Source: Pseudomonadota bacterium
Lineage (GTDB): Bacteria; Pseudomonadota; Gammaproteobacteria; Pseudomonadales; Moraxellaceae
Reading direction: 5' to 3'
Length of the DNA: 54,576 nt
Assembly: GCA_021781515.1 (NCBI GenBank)
Contig: JAJXWR010000006.1
Location: 1 to 54,576, forward strand
Of this stretch, positions 10,902-19,982 are shown in pieces. A program made the translations under genes and the position numbers. How positions within the stretch are numbered: the stretch's first letter is position 1; each line of letters starts with the position of its first letter. A model generated the notes under the pieces. It saw only the letters and a program-made list of their open reading frames with translations, was not told where the DNA came from and did no database searches.

Positions 10902-11289
10902 AAATTTGCTCGCTGGGTTGCAGAACGGGTAAAATTTCTTGCCATTGTTGTTGTTGCCAGGATCGGTAAAAACAACTGGCCCTGCCCGTGTGGCAGGCAA
11001 TGCCTCCTTGCTGTTCCACCAGCAGCAGCAGGCAATCCCCGTCACAATCCAGCTTTATTTCATGCAGGCGCTGGATGTGCCCGGATTCTTCACCTTTGCG
11101 CCAGAGACGATGGCGCGAGCGGGAAAAATAAACCGCACGGCCTTCCTGAAGGCTTAATTGCAATGAGTCGGCAGACATCCATGCCTGCATGAGCACTTGA
11201 TGGCTAAGATAATCTTGGGCAATAGCGCAGACCAACCCCTCTGGATTCCAGCGAATAGCGGCCAGCAAATTCAGCGTTTCGGCATTCAT
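10888..11289 (-). CDS. hisI: Phosphoribosyl-AMP cyclohydrolase
   Basis: A 133-residue enzyme that opens the purine ring of phosphoribosyl-AMP in histidine synthesis. The metal-binding core is visible: [21 protein letters not shown], the DCDGDCLLL aspartate/cysteine motif, and the [10 protein letters not shown] ending with its cysteine. The start overlaps the ubiB stop by 4 bp (ATGA), and hisE overlaps its end, so translation is coupled along the series. Confidence 0.96.
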   Translation of the reverse strand: MNAETLNLLAAIRWNPEGLVCAIAQDYLSHQVLMQAWMSADSLQLSLQEGRAVYFSRSRHRLWRKGEESGHIQRLHEIKLDCDGDCLLLLVEQQGGIACHTGRASCFYRSWQQQQWQEILPVLQPSEQIYGHS

Positions 11290-12911
11290 GCAAGAATTCC
11301 CAGCAACAGAAAGAGACTCAGGGGCGCAACAATCGCTGCCTCACCAAGGTGCAGACAGACCCCCAGAAGACACCATGTCAAGCCAGCCAGCATCAGTTTA
11401 CGCATTTTAGTCTGCCGTAGCAATCCGGTGGCTACCTGATGCAGGTGTTCATTTTGTGACGCTTGCAACTGTAGCAGGCTTTGGTTGAGCAGGAGATGAT
11501 CTTGCAGCCGGTAAGGGAGTTCAGGCAAAAACGTCAGCCATTGCGGTAAAGTGGTTTTAGCCTGATGCCAGAGCGCTTGCGGTCCCACCTGTTCAGCCAG
11601 CCATTGGCTTAGCAACGGACGACTGAGAGACCAGATGTCCAGGTCAGGATAGAGCCCGCGGCCGAGCCCTTCGACGTGAATCAGGGTTTTCAACAAGAGT
11701 ACAAATTGCGTGGGAATGGTCAGGCGATAGCGCCGGGACAGATCCAGCAACCCCAGCAAGGTCGGCGCAAAATTCAATGTGGCAATCGTCTGCTCCAGAA
11801 CCGGCTGTACCAGATCCTTGACTTCATCTTCCAGACGCTCCAGTTCAGTACCAGCAGGCACCCATCCTTGACTCCAGGCAACACGTACCAGTTCTGAAAA
11901 ATCACGCTGAATCAACGCCAGCCCCAGACGGGCCACGGCAATTTGATCTCTTTTGCGTAATGCGCCCATGATGGCACAGTCCAGTGCGACGTACCGGGGT
12001 TGTTCCGGGTTGTCCAGTTCAACCCAGACATTGCCAGGATGCATGTCTGCATGGAAAAAATTGTCCCGTAACAATTGGGTGAAAAATACACTCAAACCAG
12101 TTTCAGCGAGATTTTTACGATTGATCTGTGCACGTTGCAGTGCGCCATCCTGATTGACGGGCACCCCATAAATACGTTCAGCCACCATGATTTTTTTTGT
12201 GGTGTAGCGGTCTTCAATCCAGGGGACATAGAGGAGTGGTGAATCCAGAAAATTTTGCCGCAACTGCCGGGTGTTGGCGGCTTCCCGCAGTAGGTCACAT
12301 TCATTGAGTAGTGTCTGCCGGTAATCTTCAACCACATGGCGAATATGTAAACGACGCGCTTCAGAAAAATGCTGTTCAATCTGCCCGGACAACCAGATGA
12401 GCAGTTGCATGTCCTGTTCTACAGCCTGATGAATACCCGGGCGTAAAATTTTAACAATAACTTCGCGGCCATCATACAACTGAGCCGCATGCACCTGAGC
12501 AATAGAGGCAGCCGCCAGAGGTTCTCTGTCAAAGCGCATGAACAGTTCATCCAGAGGCCGTCCCAGTTCCTGTTCCACAATCGCTATCGCCTGTTGAACA
12601 GGAAAGGCACGGACACGATCTTGCAGTCCTGTAAGTTCATCCAGTACGGAGGGGGGTAAAAGATCACGGCGGGTGGCGATCAGTTGCCCCATTTTAATAA
12701 ACACCGGCCCCATACGTTCACAGGCAAGCCGCAGACGTTCCTGGGGTTGACCCCGGTGGGCAGGAAACCACCAGGCAGGGTGACAACGGAACAGCCATAG
12801 CACGGGGTGTCCCCATACCGGCAAGGAAGCAGGAAGCAGTGAGTCCAGGTGAAAAAACGCACTGATATGCCATAGTCTCAATAGGCGCAACAGGTTAATC
12901 CAGAAGTTCAT
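11286..12911 (-). CDS. ubiB: Ubiquinone biosynthesis atypical kinase UbiB
   Basis: A 541-residue membrane-anchored ABC1/ADCK-family protein required for aerobic ubiquinone synthesis; it has ATPase activity and probably makes quinone intermediates accessible. The family motif KMGQ (73-76) is followed by LIATRRDLLPP. The alanine-rich nucleotide loop AAASIAQVH replaces a glycine-rich loop, and NFFHADMHPGNVWVE carries the catalytic and metal-binding residues. Two C-terminal membrane helices (LAGLTWCLLGVCLH and AAIVAPLSLFLLLGIL) anchor it. Its ATG overlaps the ubiJ stop by 1 bp. Confidence 0.96.
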   Translation of the reverse strand: MNFWINLLRLLRLWHISAFFHLDSLLPASLPVWGHPVLWLFRCHPAWWFPAHRGQPQERLRLACERMGPVFIKMGQLIATRRDLLPPSVLDELTGLQDRVRAFPVQQAIAIVEQELGRPLDELFMRFDREPLAAASIAQVHAAQLYDGREVIVKILRPGIHQAVEQDMQLLIWLSGQIEQHFSEARRLHIRHVVEDYRQTLLNECDLLREAANTRQLRQNFLDSPLLYVPWIEDRYTTKKIMVAERIYGVPVNQDGALQRAQINRKNLAETGLSVFFTQLLRDNFFHADMHPGNVWVELDNPEQPRYVALDCAIMGALRKRDQIAVARLGLALIQRDFSELVRVAWSQGWVPAGTELERLEDEVKDLVQPVLEQTIATLNFAPTLLGLLDLSRRYRLTIPTQFVLLLKTLIHVEGLGRGLYPDLDIWSLSRPLLSQWLAEQVGPQALWHQAKTTLPQWLTFLPELPYRLQDHLLLNQSLLQLQASQNEHLHQVATGLLRQTKMRKLMLAGLTWCLLGVCLHLGEAAIVAPLSLFLLLGILA

Positions 12912-13540
12912 TAAGGGTGATCCGGCGTATTCAGTCGTTGTTCGAGTCGAGCCAGCCGGTCAGTCAGCCGGTCAGTGTCAGAGCGAAGATCCTGTATGTC
13001 CTGAAAAAATTCGTCCTGTTCCCAACGCATGGGTACTTCACCAAGTTCTTCTTGCAAATACTCACGACTGTTTTGAAACATGATGCGCGCACTGTTACGG
13101 GTAAAGCGGGCCAGCTGGCGTAAGCTGCGGCCCAGTTGGTGGGCTCCCTGATCACCAATCAGTTGCGAAAGCGGTGCTTCCCAATCGATATCAATATGAT
13201 GCAGCAGATCATAGAGTTCTTGCACCAGTTCCATCTGGCCAGCGATACGTACGGGTCCATTCACCCACACGGGTTGAGAACGAAAAAATTCCCGCAGCAG
13301 ATCCAGTGAACGTGATTCTACCGTGGCATGTGCCGACTCTGTATGGTCGGCATGCAGAAAAATAGTGCCGCCTTGTATGGTGACCATGACACTGATCTCT
13401 GGCTGATGAATTTCCACAAAGAGGCGTTTGCCTTCCAGAGTCAGTAAATGCTGTTGGGTTCCAGGGTCGTAACGCAACGCCAGATGCAGCATTTTTTCCA
13501 GAGATTTCAAGAGAAATACGCTATAAACTGAGGGCATCAT
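12911..13540 (-). CDS. ubiJ: Ubiquinone biosynthesis accessory factor UbiJ
   Basis: A 209-residue protein with an N-terminal SCP2-like lipid-binding domain (about 5-115, including [12 protein letters not shown] and [19 protein letters not shown]) and a helical C-terminus ending in a coiled coil ([19 protein letters not shown]). In E. coli, UbiJ and UbiK organise the soluble ubiquinone-synthesis complex. The start overlaps the ubiE stop (ATGA), and the ubiE-ubiJ-ubiB order is the usual one. Confidence 0.92.
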   Translation of the reverse strand: MMPSVYSVFLLKSLEKMLHLALRYDPGTQQHLLTLEGKRLFVEIHQPEISVMVTIQGGTIFLHADHTESAHATVESRSLDLLREFFRSQPVWVNGPVRIAGQMELVQELYDLLHHIDIDWEAPLSQLIGDQGAHQLGRSLRQLARFTRNSARIMFQNSREYLQEELGEVPMRWEQDEFFQDIQDLRSDTDRLTDRLARLEQRLNTPDHP

Positions 13541-14289
13541 GCTTTGAATCCCCGATGCAGTGCGACGATACCCCCGGTCATGTTCTGGAACTCGCAGCGG
13601 CTGAATTGCGCTGCTTCCATCATGCGTACTAACGTTGTCTGGTCTGGATGCATGCGGATAGATTCAGCGAGGTAGCGATAACTGGCTGAATCCCTGACGA
13701 TGAGTTCACCCAGTGCAGGCAGGATTGAAAAAGAGTACCCATCATAAATATGCGAAAGCAGCGGAGAAACCGGTTTAGAAAACTCCAGAATCAGCAAACG
13801 TCCGCCGGGTTTCAGGACTCGCCACATGGAATTCAATGCCGCATTCTTGTCAGTGACATTACGCAGACCAAAGGCAATACTAACCAGATCAAAGGTGTTG
13901 TCCGCAAAGGGCAAGCACTCTGCATTAGCCTGTACATAATCCAGTCGGGTTCCGTAACCGGAGTCCATCAATTTATCCCGGCCGACACGCAACATCGAGT
14001 CATTAATATCTGAAAGAACCACATGCCCCTGCATACCAAGGTGTTTACAGTAGGCCAATGAAAGGTCGCCTGTTCCACCGGCAATATCCAGTACCGTGTG
14101 ACCTAGGCGAAGCCCAGCCATTTCAACGGCATATTTTTTCCAGAAACGATGAATGCCCAATGACATCAAGTCATTCATCAGATCATAGGATTTGGCAACC
14201 GAATGAAAAACCTCAGCGACCTTATGGGTTTTTTCAGCAGGACTGACCGTCTGATAACCAAAATGTGTTTTATCCTGGGATTCATCCAT
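13537..14289 (-). CDS. ubiE: Ubiquinone/menaquinone biosynthesis C-methyltransferase UbiE
   Basis: A 250-residue SAM-dependent enzyme that methylates the benzoquinol (or demethylmenaquinol) ring. SAM motif [12 protein letters not shown] is at about 66-76, with the family signature [13 protein letters not shown] and [16 protein letters not shown] use the ATG at 14289 ([15 protein letters not shown]); a TTG at 14328 in the same frame is preceded immediately by a stop and is less likely. It is the first gene of the coupled ubiE-ubiJ-ubiB-hisI-hisE series. Its upstream region contains the (GTTG)n microsatellite and then the 440-bp repeat, so the promoter must lie in or before about 165 bp of ordinary sequence. 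Confidence 0.95.
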   Translation of the reverse strand: MDESQDKTHFGYQTVSPAEKTHKVAEVFHSVAKSYDLMNDLMSLGIHRFWKKYAVEMAGLRLGHTVLDIAGGTGDLSLAYCKHLGMQGHVVLSDINDSMLRVGRDKLMDSGYGTRLDYVQANAECLPFADNTFDLVSIAFGLRNVTDKNAALNSMWRVLKPGGRLLILEFSKPVSPLLSHIYDGYSFSILPALGELIVRDSASYRYLAESIRMHPDQTTLVRMMEAAQFSRCEFQNMTGGIVALHRGFKA

Positions 14290-14452
14290 GGCGCATGGTT
14301 GCCTCGTTGACTGCTGCAAGGATGCCAATCATAAGCCAAAGCCGCTTAAGGAACCAGTCCCATCGACAAGACTCAGAGTCGCAGGTGGCTGTAAACCGGC
14401 GGGCGGAAAGCTGAAATTTTACTAATCCGATGCAATCAATGTATGAGGCGGT

Positions 14453-14496
14453 CAACCAACCAACCAACCAACCAACCAACCAACCAACCAACCAAC
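14453..14496. repeat. Tetranucleotide microsatellite (CAAC)11
   Basis: Eleven uninterrupted CAAC units (GTTG on the ubiE strand) lie about 165 bp upstream of the ubiE start and 20 bp from the edge of repeat copy A. Such tracts change length by polymerase slippage. No convincing coding sequence runs through it, so any effect would be on ubiE transcription or leader length. Confidence 0.9.
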
Positions 14497-14515
14497 AGGT
14501 TTTCCCATCCACCCG

Positions 14516-14960
14516 GGCTCAATGTTGATCCTTTTTTGGAGCGACGTACCTGATACCTGTATTTTCGCTGTACAACATTTTTCGTGTTGTAACATGAGGT
14601 AACGGGGTGTTACTCGACGTAGCGAGAAATTCAGGTGATGAATCATGTGAGATTTAATAAATAGATATAATTCAATACGTTGCAAATATAAATGATATTG
14701 GCACGGATCATGCTTTTTATGCTTCATGCAGGATGATAAAAACAATAAAGCAAAGCATAAAACAATAAAGCAAAGCATAAAACAATAAAGCAAAGCATAA
14801 AACAATAAAGCAAAGCATAAAACAATAAATATATAATAAAAAACAAGTAAAATTAATAATAAAAACAAGCAAAAACAAAAAATTCAAAATAACAAAAAAC
14901 CTAAACAGCCAGTAGTATAGATATGATGAGCACTGGGAGACGACGAAGTCTCCCGCTCCA
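14516..14960 (+). repeat. Direct repeat copy A (about 445 bp), left side of acyltransferase island
   Basis: This stretch matches 18405-18843 in the same orientation over its whole length, with scattered substitutions. The left edge begins GGCTCAAT and the right edge ends CTCCCGCTCCA in both. Conserved blocks are GTGTTGTAACATGAGGTAAC with the following GGGGTGTTACTCGACGTAGCG, the A-rich block, and a terminal hairpin GGGAGACGACGAAGTCTCCC. In the middle this copy carries four 20-bp tandem repeats that copy B lacks. There is no intact gene. Minus-strand frames through it are Leu/Phe/Tyr-rich because of the T-rich strand and I do not call them. Confidence 0.9.
14741..14829. repeat. 20-bp tandem repeat, four copies plus part, inside repeat copy A
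   Basis: Four identical units AACAATAAAGCAAAGCATAA (14741-14820) and 9 bp of a fifth. There are no spacers between units, so this is not a CRISPR. Copy B has a trinucleotide tract at the equivalent place. Confidence 0.95.
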
Positions 14961-15472
14961 CAAACACCTCTGCAAGACACGATAACAGTCTCTTGCTCGA
15001 CTTTTTCTGTTGTCAGTAAAACGTCAGTAAAACGCATGCTATGATGCAAAACTCGGCAGTTCTAAATGTTGAGTGGTAAGCTTTATCATTCCATCTTCGT
15101 GTACTATCGAACCCTGTTGATTACCTTCTAGCAGTTTGATTTTGGCGTTGTGTAAGAGTGATTAAAGCCATACATGCTTGGGGTTTGCTTCATGACGTTC
15201 ATGATGGATATCCTGACGGCCGCTGCCAGTGGTTTGTCCGCATGAATCAATTGGCAGCATGATAATCATTAGGATGTTGAGTTCCTTTAACTATGAAATC
15301 CAATTTAGTTTTGTTCATTGAATACCCTCCATACGTTGCTGCACTTCGTTGTTGAATAAAGAGTGAGGGGTTCTGCTGTTAAATAGTGCCATCTGTCGGC
15401 TCATGAGTTGCCTTGGCCAGAAACATAATGGCCGCTGTACCTGTCGTACAAACAAATGCTTGATAAAATAGG
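14961..15472. other. Intergenic, eroded coding traces, no intact gene
   Basis: About 510 bp with no supported gene. On the minus strand two frames stay open for 60-90 codons (about 15322-15580, ending at a stop beside a short ATG frame near 15319, and about 15060-15240) but they lack starts or are broken by stops. I do not recognise them. They could be remains of transposon genes. Confidence 0.4.
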
Positions 15473-15519
15473 GACATTCCTTGATGAGAGCTATCCAGAG
15501 ACGCTCATCAAGGAATGTC
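15473..15519. repeat. 16-bp perfect inverted repeat
   Basis: Arms of 16 bp (GACATTCCTTGATGAG at 15473-15488 and its exact reverse complement at 15504-15519) surround a 15-nt centre. It lies just upstream of the IS630-like relic, and could be a nested insertion-sequence end or a transcription terminator-like structure. Confidence 0.7.
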
Positions 15520-15570
15520 GATTGTAAACGATAGTGCTGGGTGTTTTGGCTATATACATTGATCTGTGGT

Positions 15571-15861
15571 GTTTCTGCTCAGGACGACATGTATTTTTAG
15601 GTGATTGAAGAGCGCATGAACACCGAGGTGGTTATTGAATTCCTGAAAAAACTTTATCATGCAGCGGGTTATTCATTTTTTCATTGCTGAGAATGTATGC
15701 TATTATCAGCGTATAGAAGTACAGGAGTTTCTGAAAACGCAACTGGAGAAAATCATGATGGTTTTTTACCGGCGTATTCTCCGGAAATCACTTTGGGTGA
15801 GCAGATATGAAATCACGCCATATTAGATGTGAGTAAGACATCATTTAAGAGTAAATTCTAA
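15571..15861 (+). pseudogene. IS630-family transposase relic (DDE domain C-terminal part)
   Basis: Translated in pieces, the plus strand gives VIEERMNTEVVIEFLKKL, then (one frame over) ENVCYYQRIEVQEFLKTQLEK, then back to FLPAYSPEITLGEQ and NHAILDV. This is the order of the IS630/Tc1-like DDE_3 domain: EEFL-type helix, the strand before the second catalytic residue, and the FLPPYSPELNPIE-like motif. At least three in-frame stops (TAG at 15598, TGA after FFHC, TGA in place of a Trp codon) and two frameshifts show it is dead. The N-terminal half is not recognisable. Confidence 0.65.
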
Positions 15862-16107
15862 ATTTAATGCATTTTTCATTCATCGATATTATCTAGTCAA
15901 CAAGAAATAGAATTGGCGAGAATCTGCTTTTGCTGGATTGACATGTTGTATGCTGTAAAATGCGAATAATAGAAAACATGTGAAAATTTATGCAATGCAT
16001 AAGGCTTAATCAATGTCGGAATTTTCGGTTTATCAAAATGTTCAGTGATTCACGCAAATAATATCGTTGTTATTATTGATGAAATTTAAAATTTTTGTAA
16101 ATCAATC
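15862..16107. other. AT-rich leader region of the acyltransferase gene
   Basis: About 245 bp of AT-rich sequence. A TTGACA hexamer at 15938 has no well-spaced -10 partner (TAAAAT follows after only 12 bp). No clear Shine-Dalgarno sequence precedes the ATG at 16108. Confidence 0.4.
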
Positions 16108-18015
16108 ATGTCTAAAAAACTGCTAAGCATCCCTGTAAAAATATCTCATTATCGTCCAGAAGTGGATGGTCTCCGAGCTATAGCTGTTATTGGAGTACTA
16201 ATTTATCATGCTGTTCCTGGTATCCTGCCGGGAGGATTTACAGGAGTTGATATTTTTTTTGTAATTTCAGGATATTTGATTTCAAAGTTGTTGATCCATG
16301 ATATTGATGCTGGGAAATTCAATGTCATTGATTTTTATAAAAGAAGAATACGTCGCTTGTTTCCAGCACTTATTCTTGTTATTTTAACTACATGGATCTT
16401 TGGATTATTGCTTTTCATGCCCAATGAGCTCAAATCATTGGGTGATGCCATGATCAATGCTTCTTATTTCTTTAGTAATTTTCAGCTAGTCAACGAAGCA
16501 GGTTATTTTGATGTAGATGCAAATTTAAAACCACTACAACATCTCTGGTCGCTTGCAGTCGAAGAGCAGTTTTATATTGTTTGGCCATGGTTTCTTGTTT
16601 TGGTGTGGCGATGGAAATTTATTAGAAATTATAGAAATTATATAGTGTTGACTATTATTTCAATCAGCCTGTATATCACATTGAATACTAAAATAGATAA
16701 TTCAGTAGCCAGATTTTTTTTGCCACAGTATAGGGCATGGCAGATCCTTTCAGGAGCCATGCTTGCCATGAATGAAAAGTGGATACGTGAAATTCTGCTA
16801 AGAAGATGTTGGGGAAAATATATAGCTTTATGCGGACTGATTATTATAATTTTTTCCTACATTCATATAAAAGGAGGAACATATTATCCTGAATTTATAG
16901 CAGTTCTGCCGGTTATGGGGGCTTTGTTTGTTATCGCTGCGCCCAGTTCTTTAGGAATGAGTAAAAAATTGTTAGCCACGCGCCCTTTCGTTGAATTTGG
17001 CATTATAAGCTATCCAATTTATCTTTGGCACTGGCCACTTTTTTCAATGGCTCGAATTCTTTTTGGCTCGCCATCATCTTATTTGCTGGTTTTTTTAGCC
17101 GTCCTGTCAATTGTATTGGCTTGGGCAACATTTTACTGGGTTGAATCCCCCATTAAATCAGGCCAGTCTGTCAACCTTGAATCGAACAAATTCTATTACT
17201 TGTGTTTGATTGGATTGTTGGCTTTGGGCGGAATAGGTGATTTTACAAGGAATCACAATGGGTTTCCAGCCCGTGTCGATGGTAATTTCTGGTCACAAAT
17301 TGCATGGCCAAGAGATATGGTTTACTCAAAGCAATGTCTTGGTGGTTTTAAGTTTCCCGGTTTGTTTTGTCAAATAAACTCATCGGCTCCAATAGATTCT
17401 GTGCTGATAGGAGATAGTCATGCCAATCATTTTTTTTTCGGATTGTCGAAAAAACTAATGACGAATCATGAAGGGCTTATAGAGATATCTGGCCCATTAT
17501 ATCTTAAGGATATCACGCAAAATAATGTAAAGTTTATCCTGCGAAACAATTTCATAAAAAATGTATTCATTGCCTACTATTTTGGAAGAATAAATCAGAG
17601 AGATAATCCATTTGGACAAGTCATGAATAGCATGATTTATAGTTTTATTAAATACAACAAAAATGTTATTGTCATCATTGATAGTCCAGGGTTTGATGTC
17701 GATCCGAGTTTATGTACTAATCGACCATGGCTAGCAAGGATGTTTGAATCAGGACAACGCACTAGAAGAAACTGCTCAGAATCCATTGCGTATATGAATA
17801 AAAAAAGACGGCTCTATACTGAATTTTTAAATAAAATTTCTGTAATGTATCCAAAAGTAAAATTCATAGATGCCTATACGCCATTTTGTAAAAATCAGCG
17901 ATGCGAACCTATGATGAATGGTAGTTTATTGTTTAGGGATCGTCACCATCTAACAACATTTGGGTCAGATTTCTCATTCAATAATGTGGATATTTCAAGG
18001 TTACTAACATTGTAG
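16108..18015 (+). CDS. Membrane acyltransferase with SGNH domain (OafA/YrhL family)
   Basis: A 635-residue protein that probably O-acylates (often acetylates) a surface polysaccharide such as O-antigen. The acyltransferase-3 domain (about 14-370) shows YRPEVDGLRAIAVIGVLIYH (motif RxxxxD...H34), GVDIFFVISGYLIS, FYKRRIRRLFPAL and HLWSLAVEEQFYIVWP, with about 10-11 membrane helices. The C-terminal SGNH domain has GDSH (435-438, catalytic Ser) and DRHH (611-614, catalytic Asp/His), so both halves look complete. It is the only intact gene in the island. Its codon use (many ATA, AAA, TTT) is clearly more AT-rich than all neighbours, and it lacks a clear ribosome-binding site. The substrate cannot be told from sequence. 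Its two-sided repeats suggest acquisition by transfer. Confidence 0.92.
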   Translation: MSKKLLSIPVKISHYRPEVDGLRAIAVIGVLIYHAVPGILPGGFTGVDIFFVISGYLISKLLIHDIDAGKFNVIDFYKRRIRRLFPALILVILTTWIFGLLLFMPNELKSLGDAMINASYFFSNFQLVNEAGYFDVDANLKPLQHLWSLAVEEQFYIVWPWFLVLVWRWKFIRNYRNYIVLTIISISLYITLNTKIDNSVARFFLPQYRAWQILSGAMLAMNEKWIREILLRRCWGKYIALCGLIIIIFSYIHIKGGTYYPEFIAVLPVMGALFVIAAPSSLGMSKKLLATRPFVEFGIISYPIYLWHWPLFSMARILFGSPSSYLLVFLAVLSIVLAWATFYWVESPIKSGQSVNLESNKFYYLCLIGLLALGGIGDFTRNHNGFPARVDGNFWSQIAWPRDMVYSKQCLGGFKFPGLFCQINSSAPIDSVLIGDSHANHFFFGLSKKLMTNHEGLIEISGPLYLKDITQNNVKFILRNNFIKNVFIAYYFGRINQRDNPFGQVMNSMIYSFIKYNKNVIVIIDSPGFDVDPSLCTNRPWLARMFESGQRTRRNCSESIAYMNKKRRLYTEFLNKISVMYPKVKFIDAYTPFCKNQRCEPMMNGSLLFRDRHHLTTFGSDFSFNNVDISRLLTL

Positions 18016-18135
18016 GTAACAGTTAACCCGTTTGTTGGATAAGCATTGGGGAATATAGATGAACTCAAAAAATGCATGGTTTTTGAAGGCAGCGGCTATG
18101 CAACTATATACTGGATGACCAAAGTGTGAGCGCAA

Positions 18136-18165
18136 GCCCCTGGCTTTAGCTATGGGGAGTGTCAG
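18136..18165 (+). mobile_element. IS200/IS605-like right-end hairpin relic
   Basis: GCCCCTGGCTTTAGCTATGG followed by GGAGTGTCA forms an imperfect hairpin (CCCC/GGGG outer stem, GC/GC inner stem, TAAA-type loop). It has the layout of tnpB-element right ends, which typically read CCCC...GGGGA..TGTCA. The intact tnpB element at 25.4 kb ends in a similar palindrome followed by GAGAATGTCAA. No tnpB reading frame remains beside this copy. Confidence 0.4.
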
Positions 18166-18310
18166 GATATTAATTCTGGTATGTGTTTCCGGTCAACACG
18201 CCTATCCCGTCAGTGATCATTGCCATAGCGGCAAACAGATTCCGTTTTTACTGTATTGTACTGATTTTTTGGCGAGACTGCCCCGATCTTATCCTGAAAA
18301 ACGATTTCGC

Positions 18311-18390
18311 ATCGGGTAACAGCAGCCCATTACTTAGCCACCGTTCCTAAGAACCGTGCAGACGATTCACCCCGCACAAGCATCACGGCA
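18311..18390 (-). mobile_element. Group II intron-like RNA fragment (relic)
   Basis: On the minus strand the sequence runs GCTTGTGCGGGGTGAATCGT, then CTGCACGGTTCTTAGGAACG, then a hairpin-like GGTGGCTAAGTAATGGGCTG and CTGTTACCCGAT. This resembles the conserved bacterial group II intron segment (GTGCGGTGAAAGTCGCACGCACGGTTCT...TTACCCGA) found near the intron-encoded protein. The match is from memory of that pattern. No reverse transcriptase is present. Confidence 0.4.
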
Positions 18391-18404
18391 ATTGTGGTGC
18401 AATT

Positions 18405-18843
<439 letters not shown>

Positions 18844-19079
18844 TTCCTGATACCAAGCCTTATCAAAAATTAGATCTCTTGTTTCGTTAGTTCCTTCGAA
18901 TTTTATTTGATAAATCAGTGTGTTTTTGCATGGTTAGCGTGATGTCCATGGGATATCGTGTAATCACGTAGATATACAACGGATAGAACATGCCTGTAAG
19001 GGGTACACTGGTTTTGTTCAGGCCGGTTCAGCGGCTGTGGTTACCTTGAACCGGTTTGGGTGCTGATGTTGACTTATAA
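18844..19079. other. Intergenic downstream of the FFLEELY gene, hairpin only
   Basis: About 235 bp. The only structure I see is the inverted repeat CCGGTTCA (19023-19030) / TGAACCGG (19047-19054) with a 16-nt centre, 25 bp past the stop of the minus-strand FFLEELY gene. It may act as a terminator for that gene, although no T-run follows. Confidence 0.35.
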
Positions 19080-19832
19080 TCACGAGGTTCCGAAGGGGTT
19101 CGGGTCTCCATTCATGATTTTTGCGGATATGGTACGTTCTACTTGAGCAAAGCTGTTGATAAATTCTACGGCTGAGCCCATGGGTTTCATTACGGCAAAC
19201 CCTTTTTCCAGAAAATCATAAAGGCCGCCGAATCCGGCCAGATGTGCTGGTCGGAACGCCAGTTTGAAGGTGGCATAGATAACCCGGGAACGGACGTAGC
19301 GATCTAGTCCCAGTCCAAGTGCGGCAAAGAGATCCAGTTGGCGGATCCGTGCTTCCTGATGGCTGGTGCGTCGGTAGGCTTCGCAGTAGGTTTCAGCGGT
19401 GACTTCTTCTATTTTCATGTCTTCAAAAAGAATTTCTGTCATGCGCTGATCGAGTTCTCCGGTGAGTGAATTCAGTTCCAGCGCAATCCCTGAGGTACGG
19501 AGTACGGAATCGGGGAGTAGACGTGAGGCAATAGGTAGTGCTCGTTCAACTTCATTCGCCAGTTCCGTTAAGTCGAGTCCGCCATACATATCTGACAGGA
19601 AAAATTCAGTAGCCGCCCGGTAACGTTCGTCTTTGAGCAAGTGCGCATGCGTGTTTTTTAGCCGATTGACTTGCCAGAGTTGTAATTTGACGAAGTGATT
19701 GCTAAAAGCCTCATCATGATGGCAACGCCAGGTCCGGAATTCGTTGAGTTCTGCGCGGAGCTGATCGGCAGTGCTGGTTGCAGGCCCGGAACGTTGGCTG
19801 ACCAGTTGTAAGTTGGGATGATCCATAGACAT
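19080..19832 (-). CDS. FFLEELY-motif protein, function unknown
   Basis: A soluble, largely helical protein of 250 residues without signal peptide or membrane segments. The segment YRAATEFFLSDMYGGLDLTELANEVERALP corresponds to the FFLEELY motif after which a proteobacterial family is named; I know of no function. Other visible parts are an N-terminal helix pair (LRAELNEFRTWR and FVKLQLWQVNRLKNTHAHLL) and a C-terminus with FGGLYDFLEKGFAVMKPM. It lies downstream of hslU on the same strand with a 150-bp spacer, next to the island boundary, so it marks the edge of core sequence. Confidence 0.65.
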   Translation of the reverse strand: MSMDHPNLQLVSQRSGPATSTADQLRAELNEFRTWRCHHDEAFSNHFVKLQLWQVNRLKNTHAHLLKDERYRAATEFFLSDMYGGLDLTELANEVERALPIASRLLPDSVLRTSGIALELNSLTGELDQRMTEILFEDMKIEEVTAETYCEAYRRTSHQEARIRQLDLFAALGLGLDRYVRSRVIYATFKLAFRPAHLAGFGGLYDFLEKGFAVMKPMGSAVEFINSFAQVERTISAKIMNGDPNPFGTS

Positions 19833-19982
19833 GGTGCACTCCTTGAAGTCGATAGTTCATTTTACCAGTGTGCGGGCACTTTGCCTAATAGATACCGGGA
19901 GAATACGCACACTAGCTCAGCGATTGTCAGTGGAAATTGTCCTGACCCTACGTATTATCGACTGATGAAAGATCGATGGGGG

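Larger units (their letters stand above)
18016..18404. other. Intergenic with relics of mobile elements
   Basis: No gene. It holds an IS605-like end hairpin (18136-18165) and, on the minus strand, a group II intron-like fragment (18311-18390), both described separately. Confidence 0.55.

Noticed and set aside
14741-14829. Possible CRISPR array
   Set aside because: The 20-bp units touch each other without spacers, and no cas genes are in the window.
14452-14868. Minus-strand frames of 110-138 codons through repeat copy A
   Set aside because: They are Leu/Phe/Tyr/Cys-rich because the strand is T-rich and the 20-bp repeats create periodic peptides. The similarity with frames in copy B reflects DNA identity, with no sign of protein-level selection.
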